Shown here piece after piece: positions 8,240 to 15,763 of a stretch of 64,000 nt of DNA. The notes under the pieces were generated by a model. It worked only from the letters and a program-made list of their open reading frames with translations. It searched no databases and was not told where the DNA came from. The position numbers and the translations under genes were made by a program. This DNA is from Cylindrospermum sp. NIES-4074 (GTDB lineage: Bacteria > Cyanobacteriota > Cyanobacteriia > Cyanobacteriales > Nostocaceae). The stretch spans positions 3,187,484 to 3,251,483 of the forward strand of contig AP018269.1 in assembly GCA_003994795.1 (NCBI GenBank). Reading direction: 5' to 3'. Within the stretch, counting starts at the first letter, position 1. Each line of letters begins with the position of its first letter.

Positions 8240-11200
8240 CTACTGCAATTTCTTCAGTTCTGCATCTGTGAAGGGATTTTTGCCAGCGCGTAGGGCTTTC
8301 ACCCAGGCTTGCCGTTGTGATTTACTATTTTTATCGTCAGTTTGGGCGATGTATGCTTCAAAATCCTCAATTGCCCCTTGGGTGTTACCTGCCAGCGCCC
8401 TTGCTAAACCGCGACTGTCACGAATACCGCCATTATCAGGGGCAAGCTTAACAGCGTTTTCACAGGCAAACATGACATCAGTGGCTTTTTTGTTTAAGCT
8501 ACCATACCAGCACAGGGCGTTCCAAGAACCAGCAGAATTTCCTACTTGGGAATCTAACTTTTGGGCATCTGCGTAAGCTGCTACGGCTTCTTTTACCTGA
8601 CCCGCTTTCGCAAGACGCTCTCCTTCGGCAATTAAGCCTTCAGCCTTTTCTTTGTTAGCAATCTCTTGTGCTTTTGCTACTGGGTCAAAGCGTAAGTTAG
8701 TATCCCACTGTTGTGCTTTGCGGAACTTGACAACAGCAGCATCTATATCATCTATTCGTGCTAGCTTTTCACCTTGGAGAAACAACACAGAAGCAGCTTT
8801 CAGCAAAATAGGCTGAGTTTGGCAGTCCTTTAATTCTTCTAGGACTTCAGGATGGGCTACCAGATAATTATTGAGCAAGTGACAACTATCTTTCACTAAC
8901 TCATTTAAATCTAAATCCCATAAAATTATGGTGTTGTCACCACTGCCAGAAGCCACTGTCTTGCCGTCGGGGCTGAAGACGCTCTTGACCGCACTGCTAT
9001 GCCCAGTCAGGGCTTTGATGGTTTTGCCTGTGGAGACATCCCATAAAATTATGGTCTTGTCAGAACTGCCAGAAGCCACTGTCTTGCCGTCGGGGCTGAA
9101 GACTACGCTATAGACCTCACTGCTATGCCCTGTCAGGGTTTTGATGGCTTCACTTGTGGAGACATCCCATAAAATTATGGTCTTGTCATAACTGCCAGAA
9201 GCCACTGTCTTGCCGTCGGGGCTGAAGACTACGCTATAGATTGCACTGCTATGCCCTGTCAGGGTTTTGATGGCTTTGCCTGTGGGGACATCCCAGAGTT
9301 TGATGGTGTTGTCATTACTACCAGAAGCCACTGTCTTGCCGTCGGGGCTGAAGATTACGCTCCAGACCACACCGCTGTGCCCAGTTAGGGTTTTGATGGC
9401 TTTGCCTGTGGTGACATCCCAGAGTTTGATGGTGCTGTCATCACTGCCAGAAGCCACTGTCTTGCCGTCGGGGCTGAAGACTACGCTTCTGACCCAATTG
9501 CTATGCCCTTTCAGGGTTTTGAGAGTTTTGCCTGTGGTGAGATCCCAGAGTTTGATGGTGTTGTCTTCACTGCCAGATGCCACTGTCTTGCCATCGGGGC
9601 TGAAGACTACGCTATTGACCGCACTGCTATGCCCTGTCAGGGTTTTGAGAGCTTTGCCTGTGGTGAGATCCCAGAGTTTGATAGTCTTGTCAAAACTGCC
9701 GGAAGCCAGTGTCTTGCCGTCGGGGCTGAAGACTACGCTTCTGACCCAATTGCTATGCCCTTTCAGAGTTTTGAGAGTTTTGCCTGTGGTGAGATCCCAG
9801 AGTTTGATGGTCTTGTCATCACTGCCAGATGCGACTGTCTTGCCGTCGGGGCTGAAGACTACGCTCCTGACCACACCGCTATGCCCTTTCAGGGTTTTGA
9901 TGGCTTTACTTGTGGAGACATCCCATAAAATGATGGTGCTGTCAAAACTGCCAGATGCGATTGTCTTGCCGTCGGGGCTGAAGACTACGCTATAGATCGC
10001 ACTGCTATGCCCTGTCAGGGTTTTGATAACTTTGCCTGTGGTGAGATCCCAGAGTTTGATGGTGCTGTCATCACTGCCGGAAGCCAGTGTCTTGCCGTCG
10101 GGGCTGAAGACTACGCTATAGATCGCACTGCTATGCCCTGTCAGGGTTTTGATAACTTTGCCTGTGGTGAGATCCCAGAGTTTAATGGTGCTGTCATCAC
10201 TGCCAAATGCGACTGTCTTGCCGTCGGGGCTGAAGACTACGCTATAGACCGCACCGCTATGCCCTTTCAGGGTTTTGATGGCTTTACTTGTGGAGACATC
10301 CCATAAAATGATGGTCTTGTCAAAACTGCCAGAAGCCACTGTCTTGCCGTCGGGGCTGAAGACTACGCTGTTGACCCAATTGCTATGCCCTGTCAGGGTT
10401 TTGAGAGCTTTGCCTGTAGTGAGATCCCAGAGTTTGATGGTCTTGTCAAAACTGCCAGAAGCCACTGTCTTGCCGTCGGGGCTGAAGACTACGCTTCTGA
10501 CCAAACTGCTATGCCCTGTGAGGGTTTTGATGGTTTTGCCTGTGGAGACATCCGAGAGTTTGATGGTGTTGTCTTCACTGCCAGAAGCCACTGTCTTGCC
10601 GTCGGGGCTGAAGACTACGCTTCTGACCAAACTGCTATGCCCTTCTAAAGTGTAACCCTCCATAGCTCTACTCTCTGGTTGCTCTTGTGGTTGCAAATAA
10701 ACTGCTTGCCGTAATGTTGCCGCAGTTAGCATTTGGGTATCTGTTTTTGCCCAAGGTGCCAGTTTTAGTTTTTCATATGCCTTTAAGCCTTCTATCAGTG
10801 CATCCCCCGTTTCTCCTGAGGTAGACAACGCAGCTGAAGAATTATTCAAAGCGTTAATTTCATTAATTGCAGCTTTTTTTCTCTGCTCATCTGCTTGTCG
10901 TGCTGAATTCCAAGCTGTCGCTGTCAGCCCAGCTAACATTAAGCCTGCTGCAATTGAACCAACTAAGGCGCGTTTGAGAAAGTTATTGAGTTTTGCTTCA
11001 CTAATTTTTCTTTGCTTTCTTTCCCTTTCCAGTTCCGCTAGCACCTCATTTAACTTTGGTTCTTGTTGCTGACGGATAAATAAGGCTAAATAGTCATGCA
11101 CCAGTTGATAGCGGTCAGCAGGGTTTTCTGGCAACAATAGCACTAAGCCAGATTTAACAAATATCTCTAAGACTAAATCTAGTTTGCTGTTGTCTGTGGT

Positions 11201-12295
11201 TGCATTGGTGGTTAATGCTTGCAAATCTCGTTCTAACTCTGCACGGGTTTTGAGGGGTCGAGTTCCTTTTTCATCGGTGAGCAAGTATAGCAATAACTCT
11301 GCTACTGGCTGATTTTCTACACCGCAATCATTTACAACTTCGTCTAGGTAACGCTTTACCAGTTCTTCTTTTGTGCCGCATTCTTGGTATTTTGCTAGGG
11401 TTCTGATGTTCTCTGTTTGCAGTTGCGCCCCTACTACCTGTAACTCAATGGGGCGGACTTCACCTAGTTCTCCGGCTAAATCTTGCACGAGTTGGTCAAC
11501 TAATGCAGGTTCTAGGTGAAAGTTAGCGCTGGCTGTTAAACGCTCAATGACTGATTTAGCATCAGTCGGGGAAAAGTTGCCGAGTTCGTAAAGGACGTTT
11601 TTGCACAGAATATCGTTACCAATTATTTTCATGGTAGATAGGCTCGCGCATTCCAGCAAGTAATGCAGATAATCTACCCGCAGTGACAAAACCACTTTCA
11701 CTGAAAGCACATTCAGGCATTCTCCCAAAAATTCAAAAAATTGCCGCCTGAGTTTTGGTTCGGGGTAAACAAAGAAAAATTCTTCAAATTGGTCAAAAAC
11801 CAACACCGTGCGGAGGTTGCGCTGTTCATTTTCCCGCAGTTGAGCCACTATAGCTTGGGGAGTTCCGAGTTCTAAGCTTGAAGTTTCCACCTCTAAGCTT
11901 GAAGTTTCCACCTCTGAGCTAGTAGTTTCCACCTCTGAGCTAGTAGTTTCTTGTTCTAAGCTCGGAGTTTCCTGTTCTAAGCTCGAAGTTTCTTGTTCTA
12001 AGCTCGGAGTTTCTTGTTCTAAGCTCGGAGTTTCTTGTTCTAAGCTCGAAGTTTCTTGTTCTAAGCTCGGAGTTTCTTGTTCTAAGCTCGAAGTTTCTTG
12101 TTCTAAGCTCGGAGTTTCTTGTTCTAAGCTCGGAGTTTCCTGTTCTAAGCTCGAAGTTCCGAGTTCTAAGCTCGAAGTTTTCACCTTTAGGGTCGAAGTT
12201 TTCACCTTTAGGGTCGAACTTTCTACCTTTAGGGTCGAACTTTCTACCTCTGAGCTAGCAGTTCCAAGTCCTAAACCACCCCCCACACTCCCCAC
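8240..12295 (-). CDS. STAND NTPase, C-terminal part: Walker B, membrane helix, 14 WD40 repeats, TPR (3' piece of split gene)
   Basis: 1351 codons in frame. Residues 14-145 are a heptad-repeat linker (SLEQETP units). The Walker B LRTVLVFDQFEEFFFV (about 164) and the rest of an nSTAND1-type NTPase follow. Then come one membrane helix (about 437-460), 14 WD40 repeats of 42 residues (about 552-1140) and a TPR-like tail. Walker A is missing here but present in the overlapping upstream frame (12271-14061), so the two ORFs are one gene broken in C-tracts. WD40 repeats are nearly identical except at a few positions (for example 3, 4, 6, 22, 24). Repeat 1 has LSD for LWD and repeat 14 lacks one residue. 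Likely a sensor with NOD-like architecture; ligand unknown. Confidence 0.9.
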   Translation of the reverse strand: MGSVGGGLGLGTASSEVESSTLKVESSTLKVKTSTLKVKTSSLELGTSSLEQETPSLEQETPSLEQETSSLEQETPSLEQETSSLEQETPSLEQETPSLEQETSSLEQETPSLEQETTSSEVETTSSEVETSSLEVETSSLELGTPQAIVAQLRENEQRNLRTVLVFDQFEEFFFVYPEPKLRRQFFEFLGECLNVLSVKVVLSLRVDYLHYLLECASLSTMKIIGNDILCKNVLYELGNFSPTDAKSVIERLTASANFHLEPALVDQLVQDLAGELGEVRPIELQVVGAQLQTENIRTLAKYQECGTKEELVKRYLDEVVNDCGVENQPVAELLLYLLTDEKGTRPLKTRAELERDLQALTTNATTDNSKLDLVLEIFVKSGLVLLLPENPADRYQLVHDYLALFIRQQQEPKLNEVLAELERERKQRKISEAKLNNFLKRALVGSIAAGLMLAGLTATAWNSARQADEQRKKAAINEINALNNSSAALSTSGETGDALIEGLKAYEKLKLAPWAKTDTQMLTAATLRQAVYLQPQEQPESRAMEGYTLEGHSSLVRSVVFSPDGKTVASGSEDNTIKLSDVSTGKTIKTLTGHSSLVRSVVFSPDGKTVASGSFDKTIKLWDLTTGKALKTLTGHSNWVNSVVFSPDGKTVASGSFDKTIILWDVSTSKAIKTLKGHSGAVYSVVFSPDGKTVAFGSDDSTIKLWDLTTGKVIKTLTGHSSAIYSVVFSPDGKTLASGSDDSTIKLWDLTTGKVIKTLTGHSSAIYSVVFSPDGKTIASGSFDSTIILWDVSTSKAIKTLKGHSGVVRSVVFSPDGKTVASGSDDKTIKLWDLTTGKTLKTLKGHSNWVRSVVFSPDGKTLASGSFDKTIKLWDLTTGKALKTLTGHSSAVNSVVFSPDGKTVASGSEDNTIKLWDLTTGKTLKTLKGHSNWVRSVVFSPDGKTVASGSDDSTIKLWDVTTGKAIKTLTGHSGVVWSVIFSPDGKTVASGSNDNTIKLWDVPTGKAIKTLTGHSSAIYSVVFSPDGKTVASGSYDKTIILWDVSTSEAIKTLTGHSSEVYSVVFSPDGKTVASGSSDKTIILWDVSTGKTIKALTGHSSAVKSVFSPDGKTVASGSGDNTIILWDLDLNELVKDSCHLLNNYLVAHPEVLEELKDCQTQPILLKAASVLFLQGEKLARIDDIDAAVVKFRKAQQWDTNLRFDPVAKAQEIANKEKAEGLIAEGERLAKAGQVKEAVAAYADAQKLDSQVGNSAGSWNALCWYGSLNKKATDVMFACENAVKLAPDNGGIRDSRGLARALAGNTQGAIEDFEAYIAQTDDKNSKSQRQAWVKALRAGKNPFTDAELKKLQ
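8880..10642 (-). repeat. 14 tandem 126-bp WD40-coding repeats
   Basis: Each unit encodes HS-x-x-V-x-SVVFSPDGKT-VASGS-x-D-x-TIKLWD and a variable tail, 42 residues. Units are almost identical in DNA, which implies ongoing unequal exchange or gene conversion and makes copy number prone to change. Confidence 0.95.
11861..12255. repeat. 21-bp tandem repeats in the STAND coding region
   Basis: About 18 units of the type TTCTAAGCTCGGAGTTTCTTG, all multiples of three. They encode SLEQETP/SLEQETS and related heptads. They lie between Walker A and Walker B of the NTPase. Confidence 0.9.
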
Positions 12296-14061
12296 ACCCC
12301 CCCCCTCCCCACACTCCCCCCCCTCTCCCCCAAAGCCTCTACCATCAACCGTCCCAACTCCTCTGCCCAGTTGGTATAAACGCGCATCACTACTGGCAGA
12401 TTATCCTGAATGCCTATGGCTTTCTTTTTCAACGCAGGCACTAGTCCCGCATTTACTAAGGAACTTTTACCCACACCTGATTGCCCATAGATGGCTATTA
12501 ATTTATAATCTGGGCGGGCAATGCGCTCAATTAAGCGTTCTACGTCCAATTGGCGACCAGATGCAGCAATTTCTAAAGCTAGATTTTCTTGTACATAAGT
12601 TGCTTGTAAGCTATCTAAAAATGCCAGTTTAATTGTGTTTAACCATCCTGCACCAATAAAGGCCCGTAAGCCATATTGCTGTTCAATGGAACGCCGCTGT
12701 AGTTTGATATCAAAGGCTTGAAGATATTGCTTTTGCTGAAATAATAACGATTGTAAATTGTTGAGAATCTTGATATAAAAATGTGCGTTATTACCAGTAA
12801 CACCGATTTCTCTTGCGGTTTCTAAGTTATTGATAGCTGCTTGATATTGGTTGATATTTCGGTGTGCTTGTGACAAATTTAATAAAGATGAACTGCGATA
12901 ATATAATGATATGGGTTTATCTGATTCCTGATTTGGTAAACTAGATAAAATTGTTAATGCTTTCTCGGATAACTGTTTGGCATCAAGCCACTTTTTATCT
13001 GCAAGAGCAACTTCTGCTAAATAGCCATAATCTTGAGCTACCTTAATTTTGTTTCCTTCGGCTTGATGCACTGATAAAGCATTATTAGCAAGAGTTTCTA
13101 GGTTTCTCCACTCTTTTAAGTCTCGGAAAATACCGCCAAAATTATCAATTAAATATGTTCCTAATTCTGGACTTTCAGCAGTTTCTAATAATTCTAGGCA
13201 TTGCTGGAGAGATTTTCTGGTTGCTTGCCAATCTAAACTGACCTCTCCCCCAGCCCCTCCCCTAGCAGGGGAGGGGAGTACAGATGGGGTGTTTTGTTTT
13301 TGAAGTTGTTTGGCTTGTTTGTAATGACAGTATGTAATATGACTAAGGATTTTAAATTGCAATTTAACATTATTGACTGTTTGCCAATAACTTAAACTTT
13401 GCTGATAATAGCTAATAGCAGAATCTAGCTGATGATTGCTAACGGCAACAAATCCTAGTAAAAAGTTAAAATTTGCTTGGGATTCTGGTTCTAAAATTTG
13501 TCCGGTAGTTTGTAAGTCTTGCCAAGCTGATTTAATTTCTGTGGACTTTTCTAAAGTTAGTTTGAGATGATGATGCAATAATTGTTTGGCGGTTTCTTGC
13601 AAAAAGTCAATTAGTTGGGCTGGTGCGATCGCAAAATTTCTGGTGGTTGCCCAACTCTCTAAGTCTGGAGCTAGTTCCATTAACTGCTTGTGGACATCAT
13701 CGTTAATCCACAGCACTAGGGGGAAAGGAAAGTTTTTGCGAAATTCCTCCCGCACTTGATTATCAAAGGTTAACATCTGCGGTAGACCCGGCAAGGAATC
13801 TAAGCCGACAACCATCATGGCTTGCACTCCGTCCCCAACTTCCTCGCTAATGGCGCTATAAAGATTCCTTGCGGATTCCTGCACATATAAAACGCGAATT
13901 TGGAGTTTACAGATTTCGGGTAATCTGGCAATTAGGCGATCGCGCAAACTGACATAATTACATTTAGCCAAAATCAGCTTAAACTTGCCTTGGGAGCCTT
14001 CTATAGCCCAAGCTAATTGTTGCAGTGCCTTTTCATTTGCGTTTTGCTGTAAGTCAGTCAT
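12271..14061 (-). CDS. STAND NTPase, N-terminal part: TPR-rich region and Walker A (5' piece of split gene)
   Basis: About 596 aa from the ATG at 14061 (MTDLQQNANEKALQQLAWAI). Codons upstream of that ATG translate a low-complexity C/G tract and are unlikely to be used. An N-terminal alpha/beta domain (KLILAKCNYVSLRDRLIARL) is followed by TPR-like helices. Near residue 526 lies the Walker A GQSGVGKSSLVNAGLVPAL. The frame then runs into G-rich sequence (RGGVWGVWGVV) and stops. A short in-frame insert (SVLPSPARGGAGGE) comes from a palindromic repeat at 13254-13276. Function depends on fusion to the downstream frame. It follows the AAA ATPase gene after a heptamer-filled spacer. Confidence 0.85.
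   Translation of the reverse strand: MTDLQQNANEKALQQLAWAIEGSQGKFKLILAKCNYVSLRDRLIARLPEICKLQIRVLYVQESARNLYSAISEEVGDGVQAMMVVGLDSLPGLPQMLTFDNQVREEFRKNFPFPLVLWINDDVHKQLMELAPDLESWATTRNFAIAPAQLIDFLQETAKQLLHHHLKLTLEKSTEIKSAWQDLQTTGQILEPESQANFNFLLGFVAVSNHQLDSAISYYQQSLSYWQTVNNVKLQFKILSHITYCHYKQAKQLQKQNTPSVLPSPARGGAGGEVSLDWQATRKSLQQCLELLETAESPELGTYLIDNFGGIFRDLKEWRNLETLANNALSVHQAEGNKIKVAQDYGYLAEVALADKKWLDAKQLSEKALTILSSLPNQESDKPISLYYRSSSLLNLSQAHRNINQYQAAINNLETAREIGVTGNNAHFYIKILNNLQSLLFQQKQYLQAFDIKLQRRSIEQQYGLRAFIGAGWLNTIKLAFLDSLQATYVQENLALEIAASGRQLDVERLIERIARPDYKLIAIYGQSGVGKSSLVNAGLVPALKKKAIGIQDNLPVVMRVYTNWAEELGRLMVEALGERGGSVGRGGVWGVWGVV
12279..12331. repeat. C-tract cluster at the STAND frameshift
   Basis: Homopolymers of C6 (12279-12284), C9 (12297-12305) and C8 (12316-12323) within CCCCACACT-type heptamers. 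Gain or loss of one base in any of them switches the upstream frame into or out of the downstream frame. Confidence 0.85.
13254..13276. repeat. Palindromic repeat inserted in coding sequence
   Basis: CCCCTCCCCT-AGC-AGGGGAGGGG, a hairpin of a type widespread in cyanobacterial spacers, is read through in frame inside the TPR region of the STAND gene. Confidence 0.7.
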
Positions 14062-14107
14062 ACCAATTTTAGATTTTGGATTAAATCCATTGACCAATCT
14101 TTTTCTT

Positions 14108-14167
14108 TCCCCACACCCCCCACACTCCCCCCTCTCCCCACACCCCACACCCCACCCCCCACACCCT
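14108..14167. repeat. CCCCACA-type heptamer tract
   Basis: Degenerate CCCCACA/CCCCACT heptamers fill the spacer between the AAA ATPase stop and the STAND start. Confidence 0.85.
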
Positions 14168-14170
14168 TAT

Positions 14171-15517
14171 TTACTGCAACTCTCGCGCTTCTGCCAAAAT
14201 CGGGTTAACATCAAACCAAGACTCGCCGCGATCGCGATATTCAAACACAAACCGGCTACGAATCAGTTTTTGGTATCCCCGGCCATCACTAACTTTTTTC
14301 CTTTGCTTGACTTGGCGTAATAATTCCCATTCCTCATCAGAAATCGGCATAGTCATTTCATTGCGACGAGCGCGAACTACTATTTCCAAGGTTTCACGGG
14401 TGAGGGGAAGTGTCATTTCTTCTTGAATCCAGCTATTTAGTAACCGCAGCAAGTCTCGCACATGACCACCGCTCAACTGACATAAGCGGTTGAGGGTGGC
14501 TATATTATCAAAAATTTCGGTAATGTTTTTTAAGCGTTCCTCTGGTTCCAAGTCCGGGAAAGCTCTAGCTAACACCATCTGTTGCAACAGTGCGATTCCC
14601 TGTTCATGGGGATTCCCATCAATCCATTGTACAGGTACCATTGGCAACACTTTGGGGTCTTCTGGGAATCGCTGGGTAAGCATTCCGTAATCATTGGAAA
14701 ACTTCAACGACAGGGGCATGGTATAAACTAGATGACAATTCAGCTTTGTCAAAAACTCACCCTGATCGACAAATAAATATTCCTGTTGGGGACGGCCCCA
14801 GGACTTAACGCGGTTATCGATGCGGTCAAGATTATCGACAATGACTATTAGACCTTTTTTACCCTGCTGTTTCAATTTAGCGATCGCCGGTTCTATCAGT
14901 TCTTGATTAATCGCTTCTAGCAATTTGGTTTTTTGCGGGCCGAGATACTGGTTAAGTTTTTCCCGCAATGTCGGGTCACTTTTCGTCCTGGTAGTGATTT
15001 CACCAATTCCCACAGAGAGAGAAAACTTTTGTCCCTCAGCGGTAGCACCAACGTCACCAATAGGCGTTTTCGCTTTCAACCCAGTGACATCGGAGTTGAG
15101 GACATTCCAAGCACCTTGAAGTAATTCATTCAACTTGTTGGGTTGCTCAAGGGGAATCTGGTCTAGACTTTGACTAATACGGCGTGCGATCGCTAAAAGC
15201 ACATCTGCAATATCCACATCAGTCATTTCCAAATCTTCGCTAGACTCAAAATAGACCACATGAAAGGCGATCGCTTCCAGTTCCATCTGTAACCGTAACA
15301 GTTCCGTCGATTTACCACAACCAATATGCCCAGTAAATAAAGTGCAGGTAGGTTCATTTGGCTGAAAAAAGGTAATTTTCTGCTTTAACCTGCCGATAAT
15401 ATCCCCACCCCGCACCGCAGAAAAATCAATATAATACTTGCCATCTGACCCATTATTGACGAACAGAGTCCGGCTGGGGTCAGAGGCTTGATAAAATTTC
15501 AGTAAATCTATGGTCAT
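14171..15517 (-). CDS. AAA/P-loop ATPase upstream of STAND gene
   Basis: 448 aa. Walker A GHIGCGKST at residues 63-71 and Walker B GLIVIVDNLDR at about 222-232. A winged-helix-like C-terminus (LSGGHVRDLLRLLNSWIQEE ... MPISDEEWELLRQVKQ) recalls Orc/Cdc6-like or STAND-related ATPases found in cyanobacterial signalling or conflict loci. It is probably transcribed with the STAND gene 110 bp downstream. No effector domain is visible; it may act as a switch or regulator for its neighbour. The function is inferred from context only. Confidence 0.8.
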   Translation of the reverse strand: MTIDLLKFYQASDPSRTLFVNNGSDGKYYIDFSAVRGGDIIGRLKQKITFFQPNEPTCTLFTGHIGCGKSTELLRLQMELEAIAFHVVYFESSEDLEMTDVDIADVLLAIARRISQSLDQIPLEQPNKLNELLQGAWNVLNSDVTGLKAKTPIGDVGATAEGQKFSLSVGIGEITTRTKSDPTLREKLNQYLGPQKTKLLEAINQELIEPAIAKLKQQGKKGLIVIVDNLDRIDNRVKSWGRPQQEYLFVDQGEFLTKLNCHLVYTMPLSLKFSNDYGMLTQRFPEDPKVLPMVPVQWIDGNPHEQGIALLQQMVLARAFPDLEPEERLKNITEIFDNIATLNRLCQLSGGHVRDLLRLLNSWIQEEMTLPLTRETLEIVVRARRNEMTMPISDEEWELLRQVKQRKKVSDGRGYQKLIRSRFVFEYRDRGESWFDVNPILAEARELQ

Positions 15518-15619
15518 AAAGCTGTTACTTTAATTATCCGGTCTGCTCAAGATATATTTAAATGAGCATAATAAATTATACAGCTAGCACTTTTATAACG
15601 GTTTGCCGAAGTCCTAACG

Positions 15620-15726
15620 ACTGGAAGTCGCGGCTATAAAAACGAAGTCCGCCTTCGCGGACTAACTAATTTTAGAGCCTGGGTCGGCAGGCTTTGTTCT
15701 GGTAGCCGCGATTTTAATCGTCTGGC
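15620..15726. repeat. MITE-like inverted-repeat element, degenerate
   Basis: GAAGTCGCGGCTAT near the left and GTAGCCGCGATTTTAATCG near the right are inverted copies. An inner hairpin AAGTCCGCCTTCGCGGACT lies between. This layout is typical of small non-coding palindromic elements in cyanobacteria. It lies 40 bp before the truncated CHAT gene. Confidence 0.65.
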
Positions 15727-15763
15727 GCTGTATTGCCTGTATTGCCTTATTCCCTCCCTTACA

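Noticed and set aside
9267-10655. Several long plus-strand ORFs across the WD40 region
   Set aside because: They are antisense readings of the 126-bp repeats; repetition, not selection, keeps them open.
11861-12255. Regular 21-bp repeats resembling a CRISPR-like array
   Set aside because: No spacers between units and the units are multiples of three read through as protein.
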